Assembly (NCBI GenBank): GCA_043228905.1
Contig: JBHGNT010000012.1
Span: 5,518,001-5,582,000, forward strand
DNA from: Azolla caroliniana
Taxonomy: Eukaryota; Polypodiophyta
Direction of reading: 5' to 3'
Length of the DNA stretch: 64,000 bases
Part shown: positions 22,717 to 35,600 of the stretch, piece by piece
How the letters are laid out: each line of letters begins with the position of its first letter
How positions within the stretch are numbered: the first letter of the stretch is position 1
Translations under genes and position numbers: made by a program
The notes under the pieces: model-generated
Told to the model about the DNA's origin: nothing
The model's database searches: none
The model's input: only the letters and a program-made list of their open reading frames with translations

Positions 22717-25228
22717 CTACAAAGAAGGAACTTTTACTTCTTCTGGAAGACTATTTGTTTTCGTTTGACTATAACTTGATTGATTTGTTCCTTGTTCTGT
22801 GGGTTTTCCCTCGTCTCCTTTATAGTGATGTGGGTATTCATTGATATGTCCCATATATCCGATGATTTCCGAATCACTTATTAACTTGTCTCTCTTTCTC
22901 TTATTAGTCTCTTGGTACTCAAGATGAAACAAATGGATAGATAAACAAGCGTGGTATGTATTATGTATTTATGTTTTTTTTCAGAGAAAAAATTGCCTCC
23001 CATTAGTTAGGTGAGTCACATATGTATACAAATCAGGCTATGTATACTCTAAGTATACATATTAGATACTCTACTATTTACATGTCGCTTTCATGTATAT
23101 TTGGCTATCATTGTGTGACATCTTAGATAAGAAAAGGCGGGGAAATCACTATCCACATAACAACAAACGGCAGCTTGAAAAAATCTATTATTTTCAACAA
23201 GCATCTAGACACAACTAACAAGCTTCTGAACACAACTATACTTTCATATCACCGAAAGCAATATGAGTGATTTGCTGGAAAGGGGACTAGAGCCAGTGAG
23301 GTGGTTGGAAGCACCATTTCGGATGTCCTGATGTGAAGTTCACCAATGGTGTGGTTGCCTAGACTGAGATAAATTGTTTGTGCTTGTGCCAACTCTTGAG
23401 ACGTTGAATCTCCCTATAGGTTTTCGAATTGTGCATGCAAGGATACAACGCTCTAAAGAATAAAAAATGTGTTTCTAGATTCTTAGTTTCAATGTTTGTT
23501 TATATGAATCTACAATGCTCTAAAGAATCAAGAATGTGTCTCCTGATTCTTATTTTCAAAAAAGTGAATCTCCCATTTCACAAGGAAGGTTGCTTTACTT
23601 CAAATATATGTTCATTCCAAATTCCAAATCTCAACAATTAATGTTGTCCATGTAGATTGTAAAGTATCTCTAATACAAAATCTTCGTCAGATTAGCAAAA
23701 GGTTCTTGCAATGAAAAAATTATACTTGCACATTTGTTCTCAAATTGAAGGATACCAAATTCCCTTACATGCATCAACTAATTTCAATGGAGATATTGAA
23801 GGTTGTACCAAGCCCATTTGAAAGATTTTGTGCCCTAAAATTGTACATCATAGTTCGAGAAGAGATTATGCATGTATTACAAGTTGCAACCATGCATATA
23901 CGAAATTTTGTATCCAACATGCAATGCCTTCACATTCAATGAGAACAATCATGTTGGCATTGAGAAGTTACTTGACATTTTAAAGAATTGCGATAGAAGG
24001 ATGTGCATGTGAACATATTGTAGGTGACGTGAGCATCGCGAACCCACAAAGAATAAATGCGGCAAAATTACATTTAATGGGTCGATCAATAATATAACAT
24101 AGGGTGTGGAGCTTATACTTGTAAAAGGAGATTGCATGATTGATATTTAATACATTGGATTATGGATCCATTGACCTATCTTTTCACCCACACTCACTCG
24201 TAGTTTATTGTCACTCTGTGTTGAACTAACATCACATCCATTATAGAACTTGATGATAATGTCACATCCATATAGAACTTGACGATAATGCTGAAAGATT
24301 AGAAACTTAACCACGACTTAATCAAGACTAAACCCTAAATTTCACCGACGACCTACTTTTTCATTTAAACTTTATCAAAATTTATTACAGGTTGTCTCCA
24401 ATAATTTACAAGTATTTCATGTGGTTATTAAATATGTAAAAGCAAACATGGTAGGTCAAGTGTAGGCCTAGGTATGGAAATGATAGTATAACGTGATCTT
24501 CTTTGGGAGCTGGAAGTTAGTTGGAAAGCGTCACAAGAGGTGCTTTAATTTCTAACATGCACCGTCTCATATCATTGTTATTGTTTTCTCATCCATCCAA
24601 ACTCTAATGCTTTTGTTCATTAACTACTAAAAAAAAGTGATAAGTGGACAAGAGTGCCTCCCAACAATATGAATGACACCAACATTATTTGATTCCTTAA
24701 TAGCTCTAAAACGATATTAGATTATTTTTTTCTCAAACCGAACTAAAGTTGACAGCTCGAAGGCATCAAACATTGTGGTAAGCATGAATGCATTTTACAC
24801 ACATTAGGCAAGTACCTGATTGCATCCATATACATATATGTGTGCACATTGTGTGTGTATGTGTGTTTGTGTCGTGTATGCTCGTGCACACTTGGGTCAA
24901 TAGAAACATGTCTATCCTTTCATTGTTTTACGAAAACCTTATTTTATGAGAGAGTAATCTCTTTGAGATTAATGACATGTCGAGGTTTTTCACTTGCTCT
25001 TTTCTCAAAAGATTGATAATGAACAAAGGATATTTTATGATTATTATTGGATCGTTCAACTTGTGGGAGTTAATGAATCTTATTTTAAAATAATCAAAGA
25101 CATAGGTAAGTGAAGATTTATGTGTAAAGCAGTGATATTTTCCACATTTGGTGAAACAAATCATTTATAGAATTAGATCTTCTCTTTCTCTCCATTCGAT
25201 AATACTTGCAAATCTTTCTCAAAATCCA
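22717..25228. other. Intergenic DNA with short tandem duplications
   Basis: No gene is recognised. Two small direct repeats are visible. One of about 69-bp period lies at 23442-23562 (shared GCTCTAAAGAAT and ATGTGT blocks). One of about 30-bp period lies at 24230-24290 (shared TCACATCCAT and TAGAACTTGA blocks). Confidence 0.5.
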
Positions 25229-25251
25229 CCCCCCCCCCCCCCCCCCCCCCC
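25229..25251. repeat. Homopolymer run of 23 C
   Basis: Uninterrupted poly-C (poly-G on the minus strand). Its length in the assembly may be unreliable. Confidence 0.9.
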
Positions 25252-25469
25252 TTCAAAACCCTTGCATTGCGACAAAGTAGCAATTAATATGGCTTTCTTA
25301 GATTCAAAACATCAACCTTCCTTTTGTTGAAACCGTTAGATGTCAAGATATTAGGTACACGGTATAGAAGAGATATGTTTGACAAGTTAAAATCATATAA
25401 TTTCATTACGTTTGCGATGACAAGCTTTCATAATCATGGCTTGTTAGAATAGATTTCTAAAACAACTCA

Positions 25470-25476
<7 letters not shown>

Positions 25477-25511
<35 letters not shown>
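25477..25511. repeat. (TA)n microsatellite
   Basis: About 17 uninterrupted TA units. Confidence 0.95.
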
Positions 25512-25515
<4 letters not shown>

Positions 25516-26158
25516 AAGTTTTGTTTGGGGAGAGAGGTGCTTTCACAACTTACAAGTATGGATGATCTTTGATGCATGCTTTCTTGACTATTTAATCAAG
25601 TATGCATAATGAAATTATTCAAACATTACATAAGTGACTAGAAACAAGCATAGGCTACCCCAAGAAAATTTACATTAAAACTAATATTGTTGATGGATGT
25701 GACAATGGGCTTTGGATATTGATCAAGATGTTCTTGTTTATCATATGCCTTAAAATTGGACCATAACCCCAAATTGGCTCAAGAGTATTCGGCTAGAAAC
25801 TATTGCATTGTTTCCATCAAATAATGATTGATTGTTTGAAATCTTAGATGATTGATTACATACACACATGAATGATGCATCATATACAAAACAATAATTA
25901 GAAGAAAAAAAATTAAAAGCAACCCATACATACAAACTTTTGTCACAATAATCACATACTCCTAGTCCGAAACATATCTCTCTATATTTTTCTAGATGTT
26001 TGGAACAATGTTTGTTTTATTTAATGAACATATATATATATCTATAAGAGCAATATCTACATATAATTTTTGTTTACCTAGACATTTATTATTGCTAAAC
26101 TACATTATGTTTAGGAGATACAATGTGAAGATGGTATATCTTAGAGATGGTATCCCCT

Positions 26159-26160
<2 letters not shown>

Positions 26161-26246
<86 letters not shown>
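26161..26246. repeat. (CA)n microsatellite
   Basis: 43 uninterrupted CA units. Confidence 0.97.
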
Positions 26247-26250
<4 letters not shown>

Positions 26251-26352
26251 AAATCACATTATGCACTCTCAATTGTGACATTCATTAGTAAAGTTCTTGA
26301 ACATTGAGGATCATCACTCACTTTACATGTATTACATGAAAACGTTATACTT

Positions 26353-26415
26353 TTGGTCTCATAGGTCATATTTGACCTTCAAAAACGGTAATAAAATCTA
26401 TCTATCTATCTCAAT
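26353..26415 (+). repeat. LINE-type 3' tail copy with CTAT repeat end
   Basis: TTGGTCTCATAGGTCATATT, then a GGTAATAAAATCTA-like end and (CTAT)n. It is the same tail as at 1675, 3629 and 15984. Confidence 0.6.
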
Positions 26416-26419
26416 TGTT

Positions 26420-29400
26420 CCTATTACTATTAAAGTTACATTGAATCACATATGAATGACCCTTTGAACACACCCCAAAAGGTAATAATCGGGAACCTAA
26501 TTGTTGGTACAAGCATGTACATGGACATTTATTGTCTTCTCAACACCAACCTGATACATTTTCTTTACAAAATGGTCATCCGTCATGTACCATAAAATGT
26601 TTTAATGTGAACCATGATATTGTGACATCAACAAACATATGGTAACCTCACACATAATTTGATGGTTGGGAAATATCTACCAATGTTGGTGGCTCAACTC
26701 TATCATATATTGTGTGTATTGTTACAAATATTACACTAGTTTTATTGAAATATGATTGAGATGTCTCACTTGTAATCTGCCTTAGAAATGGACAATCATT
26801 GGGATAAATATGATCATCCCTCTATCTAAATTAGATGACATAAAGATTTCAGGGGCTGGTATTGCCCCTTGTGACTAGTGCGTGTTTATATATAAAAGAT
26901 TGCCCCACTCTCTTGGTCTTTCTAGATATGATTAGGTTCCAATGAGAAAGAAAGGAAGACAGATTGATTTAATCTTTGGGGATTTTGAGGGTAGTTGGTG
27001 ATGTATGTGATTGTACATGCAATGCCTTTTAATGGTCAAATGTGATGGGTAAAAATCTTTAATCGATCTAACCACAAAACATGTAGTGTTGTCTCACATA
27101 GGGAAAGTAATGAAACCACTTATACCAAGTCCATAATAACACCACCAAGAACCTCATAAATTGTAATATGTCGTGAGAATGATCTAGTATGATGCGTGAC
27201 TGGAGAACAAGGATGCCAATGTTCATTACTTGCATTTGAGACATTGTAGTAGACCAATGTCCAACTTAAGCATAATAATAGACCAAAATCCAACCAACAA
27301 ATTGCTTTTGTTAGACCCATTCAATATTCAATTAAGGAACTATCAATAAAGTGATAAATTTTAGACAAGTTCCTCAATGCTTAATAGCAGTTGATGTTAG
27401 AATGTAGAACAATCCAGGAGTGGCGAACCAAGAGAAATTAATTAATGTTGGATCCATGGTCTATGATTAAAACTCATTGGCACCACACCACACTTAGTGC
27501 AAATGCTTTTTCTTAAGGAAATATGTTCCTAAGACAATTTATGATAGACTTCCAAAAGGAAGGCATTTATTTTTTATCTATGATTTTGAGTTTATTTTTT
27601 TCCAAAAGAGAATATACTCCATTAGTTAAAATATACATGAACACGATCCCTTTCTCAGGTAGGCCGTGCCAAGATTATCCTAGCCTACATACGAGATCTC
27701 ACTTATTTATCTTACACTTTTACATATGACTCAAGCCATCCTTTCAGATACATCACCTACCTTCACTATCCCACTTGCCATGTCTTTCACGCCCCTCGTT
27801 CAACTAATTGTGAAAGACTAGACACTTGTGAAAGCAAACAATCTTTCTTTTGAAGAAGAAGATGCTTCGAATTGAGGCGGCTAATAAACTTTGGATTGAT
27901 GCACAAAGGAAAAGTTACAAGTGAACATATCACATAAGAGAGAATACTTTGGATCGATGAGGATAATGCAACGATATGAGGATAATACATATGTGCACAT
28001 ATCAAATGATGAAACTATTATTTGTATGGATGAAAAGAAAGGCATTTTTTATTTTGGCTACAATTATTTCTTAAGATAGTGTCAAATGTGTCTTCTTGTT
28101 CATGTCATTAGTTGTACAACTTGTCAAAGAGTTCATGCACTCAATGCTAATTTTGTTGTTTTTTGAAAATAAAACATTTAAAAAGAATCTTTTTAATCCT
28201 AACACACTCAAAGTCTTAACTTCACTTATTGAAACATTTTATAGTTATGAAAGGGTACTTGTGAAATAGGGCAAGAAATCCTCAAAGCCTTTACTAAATT
28301 TGAGGGAAGGGAATATTCCAATTGTTACCTTTACCTATTATACAAAACGGTATTGTTTGTGATGCAATTGTACTAGCATAGGTTCTAAGGCAATCCAAAT
28401 GTTTTGAGTTGCCAAAACTAGCAATAATAGGTTGTTGGTCAAAGATGGTAGCTAGTCCATGCGCAAGTATGTTTGGCATGTTCTTGTACAAATCTCTTTC
28501 CTTTGCACTCGCGTACCAATTGCACTAGAGGCTCGCAAGAGTGGGATAGACTCCATTTTTTAAAAATACATATATTACTCACAAGGAACAATAATGTGAG
28601 GTAAAGACCCATAAAAAATGAAGGTAAAATGTTTGTAGAGATAGCCTCCTTATGGATATGCACTCATATAATAGAAATGCCACACCTTTGTGTTGTGTGT
28701 ACATGCCCTCATGCAATAGACACATCACACTATTTCTCTTCACATATGATGACAGTATATACATTAGGTGATTGACACCCTTTGGAATCTTCCACAATTG
28801 CCACTTGGCGATTGGGAGGCGTGCTCAAACAATTAGTGATCAAGCTTCCCCTTGTTTGGTTTCATTCCTTGTTGTTTAGGTTCAATTTGTGGAAGATTGA
28901 TGTAGTTATTGATCATGGTGGACCATGGCATTTTGGAACTTTATCCCAATAGTTCTAGCATTCATGTACTGGCTATTATGATGGGGCTTCCGTTGTCATT
29001 CCTTCAATGAGTGTTACATGCCTTTCATTGAGTCCTCGTTCCGTAATTCCATGCTTTTACAATGACTTCACTATATGAGTTCAAAATTAAGGTCACCCTC
29101 ATAAGGAGTAATGATTATGGAGAGTTTGGACAATTCATTATACCAATTTAACAAAGATACCATCCACACAAGGAAAAGATAGTTAACATGGTGTTATTGG
29201 TAACCTAATAAAACCTTGCAAGCTTTGTCAAATAATATTTCTATGGGACACCATTACCTCACCTTACACGTCAAAGAGTTGACACTTCACAAGACAAAAT
29301 GTCTTGATACAAGAATTGGGAAAACATTGCACAATAGTCGTCTCTCACTTATAAAAAGGGTTCGAACCACGTGGCCAACATAACTTACATTAGACCTTTT

Positions 29401-30514
29401 CTATGCATCAAAACGTGAAAGTTAAGAAACAAAGGTAATATGACTAGAGAGAGAATGGGAGAGAATCGAGATAATGACCATATAGTAGCATTCACAAGAA
29501 CAATACATAATAATGTGGTTTGATTGATGATAAACTAATCCATGGTACTCAAATAGGTATCTTGACAGAATGGATATTCTTGGTCTAGATAGGTTGATTG
29601 TGCAATTGATGATAGGAGACACATCTTGATATCGATGTATGTTGCACGTTTGAGCATGAAGCGTTATCTCATTATGTAGCTCAAAGATCATTGGTTGAAC
29701 CCATGCATAGCCTATTGTTATCTCGTGAAATTGTCCCAATTGGATATGCAACCCATGTGGTTATCTAGAGAAACTAGCTTGATTTTATCCCAACGATAGA
29801 GAAGGGATTGTTCTACAGAAACTAGGTTTGAGTTTAATCTAGAGAATGAGAGAAGGCTACATGTTCACTCCCTTACATGGATTTGAATTAAATTGTATGG
29901 GATAACCAAGACATGACTTACCACTACAATTTGTATATTGAATAGAACACAGAAGATGGAAAAGCTAATGCGTATCACTCCGTTGGAAGTTAAATTTGAT
30001 TGAAGACCATCCTTGTACTTGTAAGAGGTTGCTAATATGCATTGAAACTATGTAACTATTGTGTTGGCCTATGCTGTGAACCATCGATGCGCATATTTAT
30101 CTATCGTCTTAACAAAAATAATTGCGATTGTTTGTGAATGTTTGATATGCTTCTCACAAAAATCTCAACAATGCATAGCTATGCTAAATTATCCTCTTTG
30201 GATGCTGATTAGTTTATCGAGTATTATAAGAGTAAAGGACCTTTTTTCGACATAACCAACATTCCTTGTCGGTGTTCATGCTGATCCCTTAGTATAGTGT
30301 ATGACAAGAAAAAACAAATGTATGCGTGTGTGTGTATGCTACAATGCTAAAGATACATAGAGAGAGACAGATAGTATGGAATAAGGTGTAGGCTTGAGCC
30401 AGCCTTTGGACTACTAAAGAATATCATACAAAGTGTGTAGGGCATATGTGTGTGTGCTTGTGTATGCTACAATGCTACATACAATCTGAGTAATTGTGTT
30501 TTGTGTTGGTTGGA
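26420..30514. other. Intergenic DNA, no gene recognised
   Basis: AT-rich, short frames only. A duplicated GTGTATGCTACAATGCTA occurs near 30331 and 30461. Confidence 0.4.
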
Positions 30515-31852
30515 TCATACAAATGGTGAAGGAAAAGAAAGAGTTGAGGAGAGGCGAGAGAGGTAAGCCATGGCATCGACGAAGGCGAGAGCTATGGTAG
30601 GGCGAAGCTCGGGCTCATTGATAAGAACTAGCTCCTCGAAGAGCGCCTCGAGCTCCTCTTCCTTCCTCATCTTCCCACACACCACCATCTCGGCGATCGA
30701 GGCCGAGAAGTCGGCCAATGGATCCTCGGACACCATGGCCACCCAATCTGCTCGGCATGATGCCAATGATGCCCGATCCGACGATATGCTCAAGGATCCC
30801 TCGGGCTTTTCGCGGACATTGGTTCGCTCGGACATCTTTTCCTTTACATTGTCCCATGATGAGGACCCGACACTCTCGCACTTCCCCCACCACCGCGCAT
30901 TGTCCGAGAGATCTGTCCGGACCACCGTAGCTTCCTCTTCCTCGATAGCATCCCCATCACTGATCCGGCCCGAGATGCTGAACAAGCAGCTGCATCGGTG
31001 CACATTGTTGTGGAAGGAAGATGCGGGCGTGCCATAGTGCTCATCACAAGAAGAGTAGGGGCTACTAGCCATCAATGTGCACCTCCTACTACTACTGCCA
31101 CTACCACCACAACAACTACTAGAAGCACATGTTAACAATATGCTAGCACCACTATTGCTATGGAGACCTTCTTCTTCTTCTTCTTCTTCTTCTTCTTCTT
31201 CGTCTCCTCCTCGGGAATTCGCACTATATAGCGACTCGTCGATTTGCTCGATTGTCCTGCCATTGCTACTTCTATTGAGGCTGCATGTGTCAAGAGAATC
31301 TTGATCTACAAGATGATGGACTCGGAACGAGTCGGTCTGAGGCCGCGAGAAGCAATGCGCTCCCCGGGACACAGAAGGAAGGTGAAGGAAAGATGGCTTT
31401 GAATGATGTGGGAAGGAAGAAGAGGAAGAGGACCTAGATGTGGATGTGGATGTAGAAGATGAAGATATGCATGTGGATGTGGATGTGGATGTGCATGTGG
31501 ATATGCATGTGGATGAAGAGGAAGAATTGGAATGAGGTAGATCAAGTTGGGGCTCGACTAGGTATGGTTGGATTAGGTGGTCGTAGCGTAGAGACTCGGT
31601 CTTGATTGAGCCCCCGCACCGGAGCGCATTGAAGAGAAGCATGGGTGGCGTGGACCTGGAGCGTAAGCAAGAGCCCGATGACGAGTGTTGCTCAGTCGCA
31701 TTTCCGTCAGGTTCCGGCTCGGGGGGCGCATCTTCGGGATGGAGGAACTTTGGGGTCGTGGCCTTCTTGAGCATGCGGAAGAGGACAATCCACACGGGAT
31801 CCACCACCTTGGAGAGCGAGCGTTTGCGAACCTCCATTTCCTTCCCGCCCAT
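30515..31852 (-). CDS. OFP: OVATE family protein (transcriptional repressor)
   Basis: An intronless frame of 445 residues, GC-richer than its surroundings. The C-terminal OVATE domain (DUF623) occupies about residues 375-434: it opens with SEDPLADFSASIAEMVV, continues through ELEALFEELVLINEPELR and ends with IALAFVDAMAYLSRL. The middle of the protein is low complexity, with long Ser/Thr runs (coded by GTGGAT-like hexamers at 31430-31520), a run of Glu (CTT repeat, 31168-31200) and Cys/Ser stretches. The N-terminus is basic (MEVRKRSLSKVVDPVW). OVATE proteins are plant-specific repressors that bind TALE homeodomain and TRM proteins and affect cell elongation and organ shape. It is longer than many angiosperm members, mainly because of the low-complexity part. 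Confidence 0.88.
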   Translation of the reverse strand: MGGKEMEVRKRSLSKVVDPVWIVLFRMLKKATTPKFLHPEDAPPEPEPDGNATEQHSSSGSCLRSRSTPPMLLFNALRCGGSIKTESLRYDHLIQPYLVEPQLDLPHSNSSSSSTCISTCTSTSTSTCISSSSTSTSTSRSSSSSSFPHHSKPSFLHLPSVSRGAHCFSRPQTDSFRVHHLVDQDSLDTCSLNRSSNGRTIEQIDESLYSANSRGGDEEEEEEEEEEEGLHSNSGASILLTCASSSCCGGSGSSSRRCTLMASSPYSSCDEHYGTPASSFHNNVHRCSCLFSISGRISDGDAIEEEEATVVRTDLSDNARWWGKCESVGSSSWDNVKEKMSERTNVREKPEGSLSISSDRASLASCRADWVAMVSEDPLADFSASIAEMVVCGKMRKEEELEALFEELVLINEPELRPTIALAFVDAMAYLSRLSSTLSFPSPFV

Positions 31853-31896
31853 CCCGTAATTCGGCTAGGACAATGTGTTGGAGAAAGGTCACAAAA

Positions 31897-31926
31897 GAAG
31901 GGGGTTGGGGGGGTGGGGGGGAGGAG
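31897..31926. promoter_or_regulatory. G-run cluster in the OVATE gene 5' region
   Basis: The plus strand has three or four runs of five to seven G separated by one or two bases (GGGGGTTGGGGGGGTGGGGG), 45-75 bp upstream of the OVATE start codon. It could form a G-quadruplex on the template strand; the transcript would be C-rich. Confidence 0.5.
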
Positions 31927-32059
31927 AGTTTGGGGATCAAGGACAACAATCCAAGGAGTAGGAGAAGAAGAAGAAGATGGAACCAATGTAGTACACACAA
32001 AGAGAAATTAGATAGATGTATAGATCAATGTATATATATATATGTATTATGTATATAAA

Positions 32060-32555
32060 GGTAATGTAGATTATATGTATATGTGTGTGTATTTGTTTTT
32101 ATATGTACATAGAGGCTTTGTCTATCATCATTGGTATCCACCCTTATGAAGTGACTTCGAACATCTTATGGACTCTCAATCCTCATGCTTGTTTTTTCTT
32201 CTTTTTTTCCATGGCCCTTTCCCTTCATATCGTCACTCGTCGTCCAACCTCGCCGAAATGACATCAACATCCTTGGCTTCGCAACCAAATAATATTTACT
32301 CCCAAACCCTCTCGAGACCTTCTTGTGTCCCACTCATTTGTACAGTAGATATACTTGTGTGGTGGTTGATGATGATTATGATGTTATATGCTTGTCACTT
32401 TTTCAACTCGGAAAGGAGCATGTATCCATCATATGTATACAAACAAAAGAGGTCACAAAACCAATGTATCTATTTATGGGGAGGTATTTATTATATAGAA
32501 ACAAACCAATGTTTCAATGATGATGCATGGAGGGAGAAAGAGATAGAATGAGAAA
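32060..32555. other. Upstream flank of the OVATE gene, no gene recognised
   Basis: TATA-rich at 32029-32045, then unassigned sequence. An open frame at 32168-32551 has no recognisable similarity and is not called. Confidence 0.4.
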
Positions 32556-32640
32556 GAGATGATGATGATGATGATGATATTTTAACGTCCGCAAAAGCCT
32601 CTAGAGAGAGAGAGAGAGAGAGAATGTGTGTGTGTGTGTG
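32556..32640. repeat. Cluster of microsatellites (GAT)n, (GA)n, (TG)n
   Basis: Three adjacent simple repeats separated by about 25 and 4 bases. Confidence 0.9.
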
Positions 32641-35600
32641 AGTGTAGGTTTGAATACTTGAGAAAAAGTAGCTTGATTAAAACAAAAGCCAATAATTTAA
32701 ACTTAATCTAGATGGATCTACTATATATAAGGGAACAAAACCTAATTGAAATTTACAAAATTGTGATGAAAATCTACAAATTTGTGGTATTATCTCATAG
32801 TTGCATACTTTCTCATGAATGTCGAGGAAACTTGACCTATTAGCAAACAAAGAATTCATGTGTACTATATACGTGCCTTAGTGCATGGTAGAAGATGATC
32901 TGTTTGTCAAAAACGATTATCTGCTTAACTAATAACAATAATTGTGTAAATGAGAAATTCATTCAAACATTATATAAACAATACCAAATAGGCTTGGAAG
33001 GTTTATGCCACAAAGTTTGAATTAGGAGTACATTATTTGGTAATACTTGTATAATGTATGAGAGATAGAGAGAACATTCTCTAGCATTTCATAATGTATG
33101 TGACACACATGTTTTGTGTGTACTAACATTAAGTTGCACGAAAAATGAACCTTGAACCATATGAGAGTAATGACTTTGCATAACAAACCCCAACCTTGTG
33201 AAGCATATAACTATCTATACACGTTATCGTGTTAAGGATAACATAATGCTTTTTACATTCATAGGTGTTATCTCCATATGTTGAGGAAAATGCAACGCAT
33301 AAATCTCTCATTGGTCTTGTTAGTCCAGACAAATGCAAAGATATAGGATACGGAAAGTACATTTAAGAAAGGTAGGCAATGTATGTATGTAAAAAAAGGT
33401 GAATATATGTATGAGACAAGGAAATGGAACAAAAGCACGATATCCCAATCCAAAGGCAAAGTGATACATTAGGTAGAGTGCATTCAACTAGTGTGAGGAG
33501 AGAGTAATCATGAGAATCGAAAGGAATTGTAAAGAAGGCTAGTGCAATTAGGAGATGCATGTAGAGGCATGTGTAATTGAGATAAGGATGGAATGCAAAC
33601 CATAGGATATGTGGGACTAAAAGAGGCAAGAGGTGACATGCGATCATTGGTTGTATTAAACTAGACACTGTAGTTTGATAAGATGGATTGAAGAATGGGA
33701 GGCATTACAATTGGTAAGCATCACTAAGGAGCCATCCAACAAGGTTTTCCCAATATAAAATTCCCTTTCATTAGGTATTATCGGGAAGACTTAGCTTTGC
33801 ATGGAAGGAACAAGAATTGTTGGAGTGCGACACGCCAATAGGAAGAGTTTTGAATGGTGAAATAAAATATGTTTTGACAACTAACACCAAAAGGTTTGAG
33901 TACCAAACAACAAACATTTTTCATTGTAGAGGAAGGAGGGCACAGAAGATCGCAAGGTTTGATTACAAAAGGTTAATACTACGTCAAGATTGGTATGGCG
34001 AATGAACATGCTGATGTTAAGAATGAATTCTCTAGTTTTATCTCACAATTTTCTAAGAACTTACGTGATCTACGTGGCCTTCAAAGAAGATTTTTGAAAA
34101 GAGTGGTAGAATTCAAGACACATTGTAATGATTCTGTGGTAAAATTTTTCCTTACCTTGTGAATAAATTATGATTCCAAAGATCATTAATAAATTTCGAG
34201 CTTACGCACATTATCTACGCATTCGATCTTTGATAACCCTTACTTTTACCGAGCTATCTCCCCCCCCCAAATCAAGTTTTATTTTGGTTAAATGTAATGC
34301 TTGCATTTTTCACATACTCGTTCCATTTGAATAATCGTAGATTTATGTTTTATACACAATTTGCCACCTTTCTCTCTCTCCCTCTCCCCGCGCACACACA
34401 TGTACAATTGAATCCAATGGCATGCCAAAGAAGATTCACATTTAATTTGAATTTCTACCCTCCCTAAAAGTATAAGTTTAATCTTCATAGGGATGATACG
34501 GGGAGGGGATCCTTCAAGGGATTTAATTACTCCTATGCATATGTTTGCATGGTTCTATGATGAAATCCCAATGCTAGTTTTATAAAGAATCTTTAAAAAT
34601 CTAGTTAGCGTTAAAAGATGGAAGGTTTTGTTTTACCAAGTTTTGTTACTCGAGCCAATTAGTTATAAAATTGAACTCATCTTGTATGGCTACATTTACG
34701 TGACGAAAAATTTCTTTTTACAACTAGTTGCAAATGATTATTTCCTTCGAGGTTGTCATCTTTTTACCTTTTGTTGCGACTTGGATATTTTTTGTGTAAC
34801 GAACACAAACCTATTGCAAATACTAGCTTAGGTTTACAATCTCTTAGAGAAGTGTCTCAGTTCCAAACAGAATTTTTACCAAAAAAGGTGTGCACCTAGG
34901 GTTTCGAGGAGGGGATTTCCGAGGGCAAAGAAACAAAGCACTAGATAATATGTAGCAACTACAAATACATTCATTATATTTAACATTATATGAGCTCTAA
35001 TGAAACAACTCTAACTAAATATTCAAGATAGTCATTGGGGGGTCAAATTTATAACAAAACATAGTTTTGACAATTAAACTCATAAAAAGAAAGGGAATGC
35101 ACATCCATAAAACATCTTGTTGTAGACAAATTCAAAATCCATCCAAACTTTTATAGCTATACAATTCTTTGTTATGTTTTTTGATACTCATAGACTCTAA
35201 TGTCATAGATTGGCCAGATTTGTTCTTTCGACTTTTTCATTTTATTTTACAATCTCTAGACTAATCTCTATTGTGATACCATTTTAGTTGGAATATTCTG
35301 AATCCTCAGCCGAACTTAAAATTTATAGCTTATAGACATCTTTATAGGCTCGTGATAAATCCGGCATTCTATTCTGTGAGGAGATTGATGATATTAATTT
35401 CGTACTTCATAGATTCTCAATTGCTAGAAATCATATGACATCTCATCAACCCCATAAGCTTTAATGTGTAGACAAACATGATACTCAGAAGGTAATAGGA
35501 CTTCAAGTAAAAAGAATCATGGCATCACAAGAAAGATGACGATGAACAATTTAAACAGTTAAACTTGTCCAACTGGAGTATCATGATTCATGACATGTAT

